NCBI GenBank assembly: GCA_027596945.1
Contig: JADGJH010000080.1
Location: 1 to 33,084, forward strand
Length of the DNA: 33,084 nucleotides
Direction of reading: 5' to 3'
Origin: Physocladia obscura
Taxonomy: Eukaryota > Chytridiomycota > Chytridiomycetes > Chytridiales > Chytriomycetaceae
Shown here: positions 11,264-21,741 of the stretch, piece by piece
Layout of the letters: the number at the start of each line of letters is the position of its first letter
Numbering within the stretch: the stretch's first letter is position 1
Notes under the pieces: model-generated
Seen by the model: only the letters and a program-made list of their open reading frames with translations
Told to the model about the DNA's origin: nothing
Databases searched by the model: none
Position numbers and translations under genes: made by a program

Positions 11264-14200
11264 TTATTTTTTGCTAATTTTTCCCAGAAAATTCAGCGAA
11301 GCGACACTGTGATCACTTATAGTGTCAATCGATACTCTACTGAATGCACCAACACCACCACCGCTTCTGGCAATTTTTTCTCGCTGTATTTCACTGGTCT
11401 GAGTTGGAGCCCAAGATGTGTATGTTTTGCACACTTCCGCAATTTTTGCCCGTTCAACAGGTTTTTTCAAAATCTCCGTCACTCCTGCGTGCTTCAGCGT
11501 GCTCATTTCATCTGCATGTGCTCCTGAAACAACTATAATAGGAGCTGTAATTCCTTGTGTGCGAATTCGTGCGATCGCCTCTTCTCTATTTTGGAAACGG
11601 TGGTCAGAAAGTTGATATAAAAAATCTCGGCACCTACCCACTCATTCCCGGCATTTCCAAATCCACTATAATATACAAAATATTTTTTTCAAAAAAATAT
11701 TCAATTTGTTTTGTTTAAGTACTCAACTGAATACTATTGCGAATTTCTTCTGCGAACACAAACGGACTGCATCTGATCCGTTTGAAGCTTCAATGATTTC
11801 TTGAAAATAATCCAACTTGTTCAGCATTTTGACCAAAATTGACCGGTTTATTAATGAATCATCGACAACAAGTGCCAATTGCTTTTCGAAATATAAGAAT
11901 GATGTGGCAGTAGGTGAGCGGGCTTGTAGGGCCCCAACATCGGGTACTTTTCGCCCTGTTAAGTTTCTGTGTAAAGATCCATATCTGTCATTTTGCGGTG
12001 GAAGTAATGTGGAATTTGACATTTTTTGACGCCCAACTGTTTCGGTTGTCAGCATTAATCCAACAGGTTGAAGCACATCACGTGACGGTGATGGTTGAGA
12101 CGGTTGTGGAGCTAATGATACCGGTGGTGACAAAGAATTGTCTATTTCAATATTCTCGTCTGATAGTTGCGGTAATTTGATGTTGAATGAAGGAATTTCA
12201 GGGATTGTTTCATCCGCAGTTCGGTTCATAGTAGATATCAAGTTGCGAGGTTTATTGAACTGCTTAAGTAAGCGCAATACTATATCTTTCGACAGAGGTT
12301 TTGGAGTAAAATTAGAAATTCCAGATGTTTTCAAGTTCTTCAGCATTTCTGGCATCACATTTTGACTACTGATAGCCAAAATTGGACATTGTATTCCATT
12401 AGCCTTCAATTTTAAGGAAGTTTCCTGTCGAATTTTTTCGTTCCTAAACAAAGCTGGCCATTTGAATTTTACTCACCTCCCCAGCCATGATTGGCATTTC
12501 CAAATCCTAAAAATTTCAGTTTAGTAAACAATCTAAAGACAAACTGATAAAATACCATGAAAATCACACCGAACGCAACTTTTTGGCAAATTAGGATAGC
12601 TTCCATGCCATTTTCGGCTTGGCTGACTTTTATTTGGTCACTGAGTGATGCTAGCATTCGAATGAAAATCTGCCTGAAAATTGGAGAATCGTCGACAATC
12701 AAGATATGCCCTTGCAAAAACTCTGGAATCTGATCCAAATATGATGTATATGCATGAAGAGATTCTGCCGAAGTGAAATATTTTGATAATTGCGCCTTTG
12801 GGGAGACTTCGATTGGGGAAAGCCCAGCGAATACAGATTGTTGCCAAGATTTTTTTGAAACTTTCAAAGTTGGAGTAGTTATTTGTTCGACCGTACGTGA
12901 CGCATATGATGCTATGCTTTGGGCAGCTGATCTTCCCGACTGATTTGACTCACATGACTGTGAAGTACACGAGCTAATAGAACCTGACTTAACAATCGTC
13001 TCCTCATTTGCATTATGAGTCGCAGCAGAACCTCTTTGCAGCGTATTACTTGGTATAGCCACCGGAATATAAAAAATGACAAAACAATCACCCGAGTTTT
13101 CATGGAAAGTTTTTACAGAACCGCCCATTAATTCTATAATTTGTTTAGTAACAGCCATACCAAGTCCTGAACCAGACATTTCGTCTTTCACAATTCGAAG
13201 TGACTTGAAAATGAAGCTTAAATCTTCTGCATTAAAATTTGGACAACTAAATGAAATAGATATTTCAATTCGACACGATTTTTCTAGATTTTGCATGACC
13301 AGGGTAGGGTTGCATTCGTCAAGTGTTTTTGAACAATTGATACGCATAACTAGCGTCTCTCCAGAATGTACCAACTGATCTCATTTATAGGCATGTTATA
13401 ATGGAAAGAGATAAACAAAACAATAAAACAACTGACCTGAGAAATATTTAGCAAAGCGTTCAGCAATGCTTGCTGGAACCTAATCTGATCCAGTATTACA
13501 AAATCGGGAATATTTTTTGTCAGACTTTCGAAGCAGATATTCTGCTTTTGAAACACTTCATCAGCGCATGCTACCGTGGAATCAATCAAGTTTTGTAAAT
13601 TTATGGGTAAAGGTTTAAGTTCCATTAATCCCTCATTTAATTGCATGAAACTAAGGACATCATCAACCAAAGACAGCAAATATCCTAGTGAGCCAAAAAT
13701 TGAATCCATCGACTCCGCGAGATCTGGTGTTTTTTGTTTGCTTCTTTCACACCAATGTAAAATTGATAGCAGTGGTTTGTGAAATTGCTCACACAAATAA
13801 GCGACATATTGAAAGTTTTCTTTATTCTTGCTGTGATCTTCATCATCGACTGGTTTTTCAATTGGTGGGCTATTTTTGACTTTAATATAAGATCTGTTCC
13901 CAACAGTAAGGTTGTGGCGTAGTAACATTAAAATAAGTCCAATGCATTGCAAAATGCTGTGAAGATGTAAAATTGGAAGATACGATTCATAAAATGCTGG
14001 ATATAATATTGGGGGCGAGGAGGAATTCCAAATAAAATTAAAATAAAGATTGGATGCGAGACTTGCAGTGCTTGTGATACACAATCCTATATTTCCACCA
14101 AAAAATCCTCCTGTGTAAGTCAGAAAGAAACTAGCATACGTTGAGAGCAGAGACGACGAAGAGCCAATTAAGATATTTAATATAAAAGAAATAATTATCG

Positions 14201-14888
14201 AGCAAATGGTTGTGACAAATGGTCCAAGTAGATTCATAGTTTTACTCTTTTCGAAAAAATATCGAGGAGCTTTTAAAGTTTCGGTTAAAGTAAAGCTGAG
14301 TATCAATGGAGTCATTATGATTATTCCTGAAAAATCAGCGGACCAATCCAACAAAAAAAGATTTAAAAGTGTGGTGTTATCGGGGTTTACAGTCGTGAGT
14401 ACCAAAGATCTACAGAGCGAAGTAACAAGAGGAATAGTAATTGCTGAGGCCAAAAAATATTGCAGCCCTCGAGAATTTAATAAATCGCCATTATTTGTCA
14501 CAGTAATCAATATTCCTGAGATCAAAATAGATTCGATTGAATGAATAATTGATAGCTCAATCGACGTTGTGATAGAATAATCTTGCATCAACCCCACAAA
14601 TACGGTTAAAAAAAAACCGACCGGAACAAAAAATCGAAATTTGATTACTTTTATGATTGCTGCGACATGTAGCCCGTTTGTTGTCCATAATAGTGTTCTT
14701 GCTGAAAAGCTCAGGAGGCTTGAAATTTTGACTGTCCCATAAGACAATGCAACAACAAGCAATATGGAGCAAATCTGAAAGTACAGATTATCTCTAAGCC
14801 TGCTCTCAGAAATTTTTTGACGTGAAACTGTTTCAGATCGATCAGTATCTTCTGGAAGGATGAAAATGCTTTTATCACTTTCTAGCAT
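11264..14888 (-). CDS. MASE1 hybrid histidine kinase-like protein, degenerate kinase core, two receivers
   Basis: Six exons: 14888-13437, 13374-12556, 12506-12477, 12424-11728, 11665-11638 and 11585-11264 (1115 aa), all GT-AG with matching phases. Residues about 34-310 form a MASE1-type multi-pass membrane sensor (LLWTTNGLHVAAII, IIHSIESILISGILI, WSADFSGIIIMTPLIL). The HisKA H-box reads YLCEQFHKPL: Glu367 stands where the phospho-accepting His belongs, though His370 lies nearby. The ATPase domain keeps an N-box Asn and a G2-like GSGLG (552-556) but lacks the DxGxG of G1 (about 525-535). Both receivers look complete: Asp712/713, Asp758 and Lys809 in the first; Asp955/956, Asp1001 and a KKP lysine in the second. 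It is probably catalytically dead as a kinase but able to exchange phosphate with an HPt protein, for which YPD1-like is 1 kb away. Only 30 bp separate it from the upstream paralogue. Confidence 0.88.
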
Positions 14889-14918
14889 TGTAAATCTTAA
14901 ACACAAATTTTTTTTGGA

Positions 14919-17900
14919 TTATTTAATTCTCTTCGTCGATTCAAAAACACTTGATCGAGGGACAACCGGAATTTCCGCTGCACTATCTTCCTTTGCTTGA
15001 CTTGATTCTCTACCAAGCAATTTTGCGTTGACGTAAGTTCTCAAAATATTTTCAACAGTAATTCGATTGATTGGTTTCAAAGCAATATGACTTATGCCAC
15101 TGCTCAAGGTTAGTTTATCATCTGCAAAAAGCATGTTCCCAGTCACAGCAATAATAGGGGTATTAATTTTCAAAGACCATATCCTCGTAGCTGCCTCTCC
15201 ACTTTTTAAGGAAGAGAACATAAACATATTTGAAAAACAGGGACGAGATCTTACCCATTCATTCCATGCATCTCTAAATCCATAAATATTATTGAGAACA
15301 GCGTCATACCCATTCGCGATCTGGACTATTTCATCAAAAATTTTCAGCCTTTCCAAAATTTTCACTAATATCGCTCCGACCAAAGCAGATGTCAAAAAAC
15401 TTCTAGTATGATCATTATTTCTATTTTTGATATCATCGTTATTTTGACTTTGGATTGTTGCTGCTTCTTCTTTAGACTGTTGGACTGCAAAGCCGTTTTG
15501 TGATGGCGATCGACCAATTAATGGTGCCAAAGTTTGTTCTAAGTCAGAAGCAGGTTTCGATATTGTAACTCTAACTGGCCAAATTTCATTCTTGAAATCA
15601 GAGGCATTTTTGTACATTTGTATGAGAGTTGTTGTTTTTTCTTTTGTTACCGGTTTTGATACAATCTCAACAATGTTTGCTTGTATAAACTTCTGACTAT
15701 CGTCTCTGGAAATTTTAGAACCAGTTATTATAATAATTGGTATTGTAAACCCGAGATCTTTCAGTTTTTTTGCCATTTCCTATAAGGAAGAATTAAAATA
15801 AAATAATAAAAAATAAAACTAGCGACAAAAAAACTCCCACCAATCCATCCACTTGAGGCATTTCCAAATCAGAAAACATTATACTGAAATTTTTTTTTTT
15901 TGCAATGTTCAATCGCTTCCTCGCCATTTGATGCCTCTGCGATCAAAAAGTTCTGGTTTTGCAACATCAAAAACCCTTTCAGGATCTGGCGAAAAATTGA
16001 ATTATCAACAATTAGAATATACTCTTGCAAAAACTTGTCGTTGTTAGTGACTGGCTCCTGAATTTTACTTTCAGCAAATGCAAATCCCAAATATCCTCCC
16101 ACATTGCGTGCACCAATATCGCTGCTTCTACTATGAGTTAAGTGATTTGGTCGAAGATTTTTTTTAAAAGCATCTGTAGAGCTTGCCATTTCAAGTGACG
16201 AATCTTCAGCGATATTTTCGACAGATAATTTTGCGTCTCTTTGCTGCTTTCGCACTGTTCCATGGCGTGAAGGTACAGCAGATCCCGGGAAACTTTGACG
16301 TCGTAAACTTGGAACTCTAAGAGATATACCAGAAGAAGTGATTGATATTTTATTCATATTTTCGTCTTTGCGTTTTGACATTTTTTGTTCAGTTTCACAA
16401 AATATTGCCTTGCTCGTTGAATCAAATTCAATAGATCCGTTGGAATCTGGATAATGTACTTTTTTGCTTCTAGAACTCGAGCTAAATCTTGAATTTGTGT
16501 ATTCTGAGGAAATATCCGATGTGGGTGAGTTGCTTTGCAAAATTTTCTGAGAATTTCGGATTTGAACCAATTTTCGAGGCTGCAGGTGAGCCATTTAATT
16601 GAAAATATTTCCAAGTCCTCATTAATCGACAGTTGTTTCACTTTTTGAAATTTACCCAACATTGCAAATATCTTGAAATAAGACGCTGCTGGGTTAATTG
16701 GACTAACTTCAGCACTTTTTGAGTCATTTGTGAAAACCATTGGAGAGGAAAGTTTTAGTTTGAGTTTGAAGCCTATTTTCCAAGAAGAGTTTAATTCATT
16801 TGAAAAGACTCCTCCAAGTAGTTCAACCATCCGTTTTGCAATGTAGAGCGTTAATGAACACGTTTTGATTCTCACTTTATCAGATTGAATTAAAAACGGG
16901 TCAAGAAAGTTCTTGTCCTCTATTTTTGCATTAGGAATATGCAACATTACTTGCAGATACTAATATTCGCCTGAACAAACAGTACTTTCTTTACAAACTT
17001 CAAGAATTAAACTTTCAGGAAAATCATCCATCACCTAACCATGGTAGTAAAAAAAAAAAAAAAAAAAAAAAGCGAGTGTAGAAATTCTTATTCTATTCAA
17101 ATTAGTTACATCCAAAGGCCCTAGAAGTAAATTTAGTACAGCTTTTTGAATTATAATAACGTCTGTAAGAACCCATTCAGGTGTAAGATTTGACCGAATT
17201 TCCAACGGAATACCAAAGCGCTCATAAATTTTTTGAGCGCACAAAATTGTTGCATCCAATAGCTCTTGTAAGTTTACCGGAACGGTATTTTGTTTGATAA
17301 ACCGGTTTCTAGCTGCTCGTTCTAAAATCTTCAATCAAAGATAATGCATACGCCGTAGAATTCATAACAATGAGCAGAGTTTTACTGCTTTGACAAGATT
17401 CAAGTACAGAAACTAAAACAGGATACGTTTGTTGGGATATGAATTCAAGGTATTTTTCTTTAGCTGAATTCAATGCCGTGGATTTTTTAGAAAAAAGAAC
17501 TGGAGCTTTCCCGGTTTTTTCCGATCAATTTTACGGACTGGATTGAGTTTCTGATAAGTTCAATATTTTTTGTGTAATATTGTCAGCATTAATATTCCAG
17601 AGAGATGAACCATGATATGCAGATACAGGAGAGGAACAGGCCCTTGAGAAAAAGACATCAAAGACGATTGATTAAAAGACACACAATTGAACCCAAGATT
17701 TGCCAAAATACACAATAAACTGGTGAACGATAATCCAGTGAATCCTCCGTAATATCCACCGACTTTTATAAAGGGACACTGAAAAAACAATATGAGTAAG
17801 TTTGCATCTTTTGGAAGAAGATAGGAAATTCCACAGGCAATTATAATTCCTGCCACACTGGTCACTGCTGGAACTGTTGTGGAAATATCGAAAACGGTTT

Positions 17901-18495
17901 GAGGGATGGGTGTCACAAACATCGGGACAAAAATAATCTGCCCCAGAAAATTCGCACACCATTCCAAAAGAAGTTGTTGTGACATCGTTAAAGTCGTTTC
18001 CGACATTGAAGTAAGAACTATTGAACGGCACACTGAAGTTAGCACAGTGGTTATGGCGGCCAGTAAAATAAATATTGACACAGAGTTTGCTGATTTTAGA
18101 GAACGATCCTCCGTCAACGATAAAAATAAGCCTGCTATAAATATCACTTCAAGATTGTGAATGATTGATAGTAAGACGGAGGTTGCAATGAAATACGACG
18201 ACAAAAAACCAACAAAAATAATTATTGTGAAGCCAAAAGGGATTAGTGGCCGAATTTGGTGATGGCAGATCAGAATTTCAGCCACTTGTAGTCCATTAGC
18301 GGTCCGTATTAATGACGAGCCGTGGGTCATGATCAATATTCCAGAAATCTGGACTAAACCATAACAGACGCCAAAACATCCACGCAACATGATGCCACTT
18401 GCTCGAAAATTATGTGATAAATCCAAACGCGTTTCGGCCTTATTTACAGTGAAACCTTTCTCAGCTCGAGAGACTATACCTGCAATTTTTGACAA
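14919..18495 (-). pseudogene. Decayed tandem paralogue of the MASE1 hybrid kinase
   Basis: Aligns end to end with the neighbouring hybrid kinase. The MASE1 sensor is intact (18390-17560; first ATG at 18390, although the open frame reaches 18495). Shared introns remain at the N-box (17035-17109) and after the receiver loops (15780-15840, 15202-15254); one more intron is likely at 16580-16641. Lesions: frame breaks at T runs 17566-17571 and 17515-17520, near 17325, at the 12-base run 15890-15901 and near 15295, plus an in-frame TAG at 16962-16960. Function is also eroded: the H-box reads FISQQTYPVL (no His), the glycine-rich ATP boxes are replaced by KTCSLTLYIAK, receiver 1 has VDNS for VDDSP, and receiver 2 has lost its acidic pocket (ALVGAILVKIL). 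Several breaks fall in homopolymers, so assembly error is possible for those, but not for the TAG or the missing motifs. The 5' end is only 50 bp from the upstream stop codon. Confidence 0.78.
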
Positions 18496-18544
18496 TTTTG
18501 GTAATCCAAACTGATGACAAATACGACGCGAAAAAAAAGAAACT

Positions 18545-19578
18545 TTATTTGAGCCGATCCAGAGCTTCCAATCTTTTACGTCGTATCATTTCTGCCTCAC
18601 TTTCTTCACCACGAAAGGCTCGTTTGCTGTTGTCAGGTGAAATAAGGCCAGCAGATTCACTGCTTTCCAATGACAACGCAATTGCCGCTGCTAATTCATC
18701 TTGATCCAGAGAATCGTCGCTCGCATTTGTTTTTGGTACCTCAACACCGTTGCCACTCGAAAGTGAGTATCCAGTTCCACTAAAAGCAACAACATTCTTT
18801 GTTTTATCTTGTTCGTTTTTTGTTGGTGTAGTTTTTGGAAGAGGGGGGATAGGACATGAGTTTGCATACGAATCAGCATCCGATGGTGGAAGATCTCCAG
18901 TTACGACAAATATTGAATATCCTTCTTGGGCGAGTTGAGAAAGTAGAGCCTGCAAATAGAATTCGCTAACGTATTTGGGGCCGTTGGCTGTGCTGTCCAA
19001 ATTGTACCATCTGTCGCGCGACTGACCGAACCGCCGCAAAGCGAGCCAATGCTCATTTAAATTCAGGATGAAAGCAGACTGAGATGCAGGATCTTGTTGT
19101 GCGGCGGCATTTGCAGGACTCGTGATATGAGATAGCGATAAGTTCCAAACAGAAAGAGCTTTTTCCAAAACTTGGATACTGAAAAATCCTGAATCGTCAT
19201 AATTTTGTGATTCGAATTTTTCGCGTTGATTTGAACTATCAGGAGTTGTCGCACCGTCAGCAAACGCCTGATTCAATAAAATTTGTTCAGAGATGAAAGA
19301 GTGAAAACAAATATTACGTCAAGTTCGCTTTGATCCAAATCGCGAGCAATTTGGCTGAGATCAACAGCCGAGAAATACGGACCTTGCAGAATGGCGTTGA
19401 GAGCGTGTTGGGCACACAGCTGGCCCTCCTGTTTCTCGAAAAACACAAGGCCTAATATTCAACGAAAATAATAATAAAAAGAAAATAAACAGCGGGATAA
19501 AGCAGAGACAGAAATGCAGAAGCATCAGAGTCAGTAGCGCGGGAGAACAAAAAGCAAACCAAGTTCGACAAGATCCAT
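18545..19578 (-). CDS. ATXN3: Ataxin-3-like Josephin deubiquitinase
   Basis: Cysteine protease that trims ubiquitin chains. Exons 19578-19560, 19451-19318 and 19267-18545 (introns 108 and 50 nt) give 291 aa. The Josephin domain fills residues 8-180: EKQEGQLCAQHALNAILQG with Gln14 and catalytic Cys19, DDSGFFSIQVLEKAL, NEHWLALRR with catalytic His124, RWYNLDS with Asn140, and EGYSIFVVTGDLP. One ubiquitin-interacting motif lies at about 240-254 (DELAAAIALSLES), followed by a charged Arg/Glu tail. There is no polyglutamine tract. The first exon codes only MDLVELG and was chosen because it restores frame and places the conserved FEKQEG at the usual distance from the start. It is head-to-head with IPP1 across 216 bp. 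Confidence 0.93.
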
Positions 19579-19794
19579 GAGTTGTGCGGAAGAAAATGGG
19601 AAACTCAACTTTCTGACAGAAAAATGGAGGAAAGGGTGAAAAAGGTGCGTGAAAAAATGCGATTGTTATTTCGAGCGCCGTTTTCTTTTCCTGCTTCTGT
19701 TTCTGTTTCTTCAAGTTGCTCCGGTGTATCGTTTTTTCCTGTTTCTGATCTGCTTTCTATTCGTGTTTCTTCGCAACGGCTGGCTTTCCGCAGA
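19579..19794. promoter_or_regulatory. Shared divergent promoter, Josephin gene and IPP1
   Basis: 216 bp lie between two start codons pointing apart, so both promoters must fit here. The half next to IPP1 is strongly pyrimidine-rich on the plus strand (runs of TTCTG/TTTCT at about 19676-19775), as is usual upstream of highly expressed fungal genes. No clear TATA box is seen. Confidence 0.5.
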
Positions 19795-20961
19795 ATGTCG
19801 CATTACAAAACCAGGGTCGTTGGTGCGCCCCACTCACTCGAACACAGAGTCTTCATCGGTACTTATTAATTCCCGTCCCCTTATCTCTGTCTACTAGCTT
19901 GATTCGATTCTGATGTTGGCTTTCTTTCAGAGGACGCAGCTGGCAAAGTTGTTTCGCCGTTTCATGATATTCCGCTTTTTGCCAATGCCGAAAAGACGGT
20001 TTTGAATATGATTGTTGAGATCCCAAGATGGACAAATGCCAAGCTCGAGGTATGTGTGTGCTTGATCGCTGTATCACACTTTGTCTTTGTTTATAACTGA
20101 GTATCATGATTTTCTCTTGCGTCATGCCATTCAATCATCGTCAACCCATACAAACAATTACCAGATCTCCAAAGAAGAGCCTTTCAACCCTATTAAGCAA
20201 GACGTCAAGAAGGGTAAACTTCGCTTCGTTCGTAACTGTTTTCCACATCACGGTTACATTTGGAACTATGGCGCCTTCCCGCAAACATGGGAAGACCCAA
20301 CGTCAGTTCACCCAGACACCAAAGCAAAGGGTGACAATGATCCATTGGATGTTTGCGAAATTGGTGAAGCTGTTGGAAAAGTTGGCCAGGTCAAGCAGGT
20401 TAAAGTTTTGGGAACAATGGCTCTGTTAGATGAAGGTGAGGTTATTTTTGTTAGCGAAGAAAGTTCATGCTGTTTAAAATTTAGCTCCTAAAAAAAATGA
20501 AAATGAAAATATAAAAAGGTGAAACTGACTGGAAAGTTATTGCAATTGATATCACCGACCCATTGGCATCCAAGCTGAACGATATTGAAGATGTCGAGAA
20601 GCACTTACCAGGAATCCTTCGTGCAACCAACGAATGGTTCCGCATTTACAAAATCCCTGACGGCAAGCCAGAAAACAACTTCGCCTTCTCGGGAGAAGCG
20701 AAGAACAAAGCATACGCCACTGAAGTTATTCACGAAACAAATGAGGCTTGGAAGAGACTTATTTCGAATCAAATTCCGTCATCAACAGAGCATTACAATA
20801 TTGCTGTTGTCAATACGGAAGTTGCCGATAGTCCGTACAAAGTGGACACTTCTCATAGTTCCTATAGTTCACTTCCAACAGACTCCAGAAAGCCACCAAA
20901 CCCAATTGATGCATCTATTGACAAGTGGTTTTACTTGAGTGGAAAGCCATCAAATCTTTGA
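19795..20961 (+). CDS. IPP1: Inorganic pyrophosphatase
   Basis: Soluble family I pyrophosphatase, hydrolysing pyrophosphate from biosynthetic reactions in the cytosol. Exons 19795-19858, 19931-20049, 20165-20435 and 20519-20961 give 298 aa, close to the usual fungal length. The sequence follows fungal Ipp1 closely: [46 protein letters not shown] and the metal-binding DNDPLD (Asp118, Asp120, Asp123), then [38 protein letters not shown] and a C-terminal [12 protein letters not shown]. The third intron splits the codon for Gly in DEGETDW. The start is the only ATG near the conserved N-terminus, preceded by a pyrimidine-rich leader. Confidence 0.98.
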
Positions 20962-21149
20962 AGTCTTTTTGCTCTTTCATTTTGCTATTTGCTTTTGTTT
21001 TCCTTTGTAATCTTTTTTTTTTTTCTTTCTCGAATCTTGGACCCCCACCGCCGCGCTCCTCTCACTTTCCAAGTAAAAGTTGTTATCGCTGTTTCTCTTT
21101 TACTTTTTTTTGTTTTTCGTTTTTATCATCAAATACTTAGTTAAAAACT
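20962..21149. other. 3' region of IPP1
   Basis: T-rich sequence following the IPP1 stop codon, with long T runs at about 21011-21025 and 21095-21115. It probably contains the IPP1 3' untranslated region. No coding feature is seen. Confidence 0.4.
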
Positions 21150-21606
21150 GAAGACAAAATTGCGATAACCGTGCACTGAGCGGTACTCATTTGCATTGCC
21201 CGAGCTTTGAATTGTGATCGATGTGGAGCCTGGTACGATGCTGGTGAAGTTATGTCACGGTAAATGGCGCTATTGCCCTGCCAGGTGTGTTTTGTTGAAT
21301 TTTACAACTTGTGCTCGAAAACAAAAAATCGAACTATGCTGATATCAGTCTTCGTGCAAAACTCCAAAAAATTTCCGAACTTGCTGATCGCGTCGTAAGA
21401 CTTTGTGATCGTTTCCTGACCAAGTTAGTCCCAGTCGGTAATGCGCTTGGGGTTGACGACAGTGTATGGAAAGAAAGCAAAAGCGATAAACAGACAAATG
21501 TCAGTGAGCATCATGAAAACACTGGCAGCGCGCAGAGCATCTGTCCACACAGCAGATCCACAGTCCACATTGATCCAGAGCGTGAAGGAAAGACCGAACG
21601 AGATTA
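21150..21606 (+). pseudogene. Degenerate PHD-finger-like remnant
   Basis: On the plus strand near 21187-21255 one frame reads ICIARALNCDRCGAWYDAG, resembling the first half of a PHD zinc finger (CxC...CDRCGAWYHxxC) but with the second Cys and the His replaced. In the next frame KLCHGKWRYCPARC follows directly and resembles the closing W..CP.C half. The two halves are out of frame and a TAA interrupts the first at about 21260. A further open frame (21311-21606; SLRAKLQKISELADRVVRLC) could be its C-terminal part. Together this looks like a broken zinc-finger gene, though an intact gene with small introns that I failed to resolve is possible. Confidence 0.3.
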
Positions 21607-21741
21607 GATTACAAGGATACCCAGTTGCATGCAGGAATGAAAATGAAAAAGAGTGTTAACAACTTTCGCTTGGAAAGTGAGGGGCGCGACGATGGCAAAT
21701 AAAAAAATAAAAATAATAATAAAAAGGTTCATGAAAAATTG

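Noticed and set aside
12444..12476. 33-nt intron with acceptor TTTAG in the hybrid kinase
   Set aside because: The downstream phase does not fit. The acceptor ending CGACAG (12425) gives a 52-nt intron, correct phase and the expected receiver sequence MAGEETSLKLKANGI.
11264..18495. The two hybrid-kinase genes as one fused protein
   Set aside because: A TAA at 14919 and an independent ATG at 14888 followed by a full second MASE1 domain show two tandem genes.
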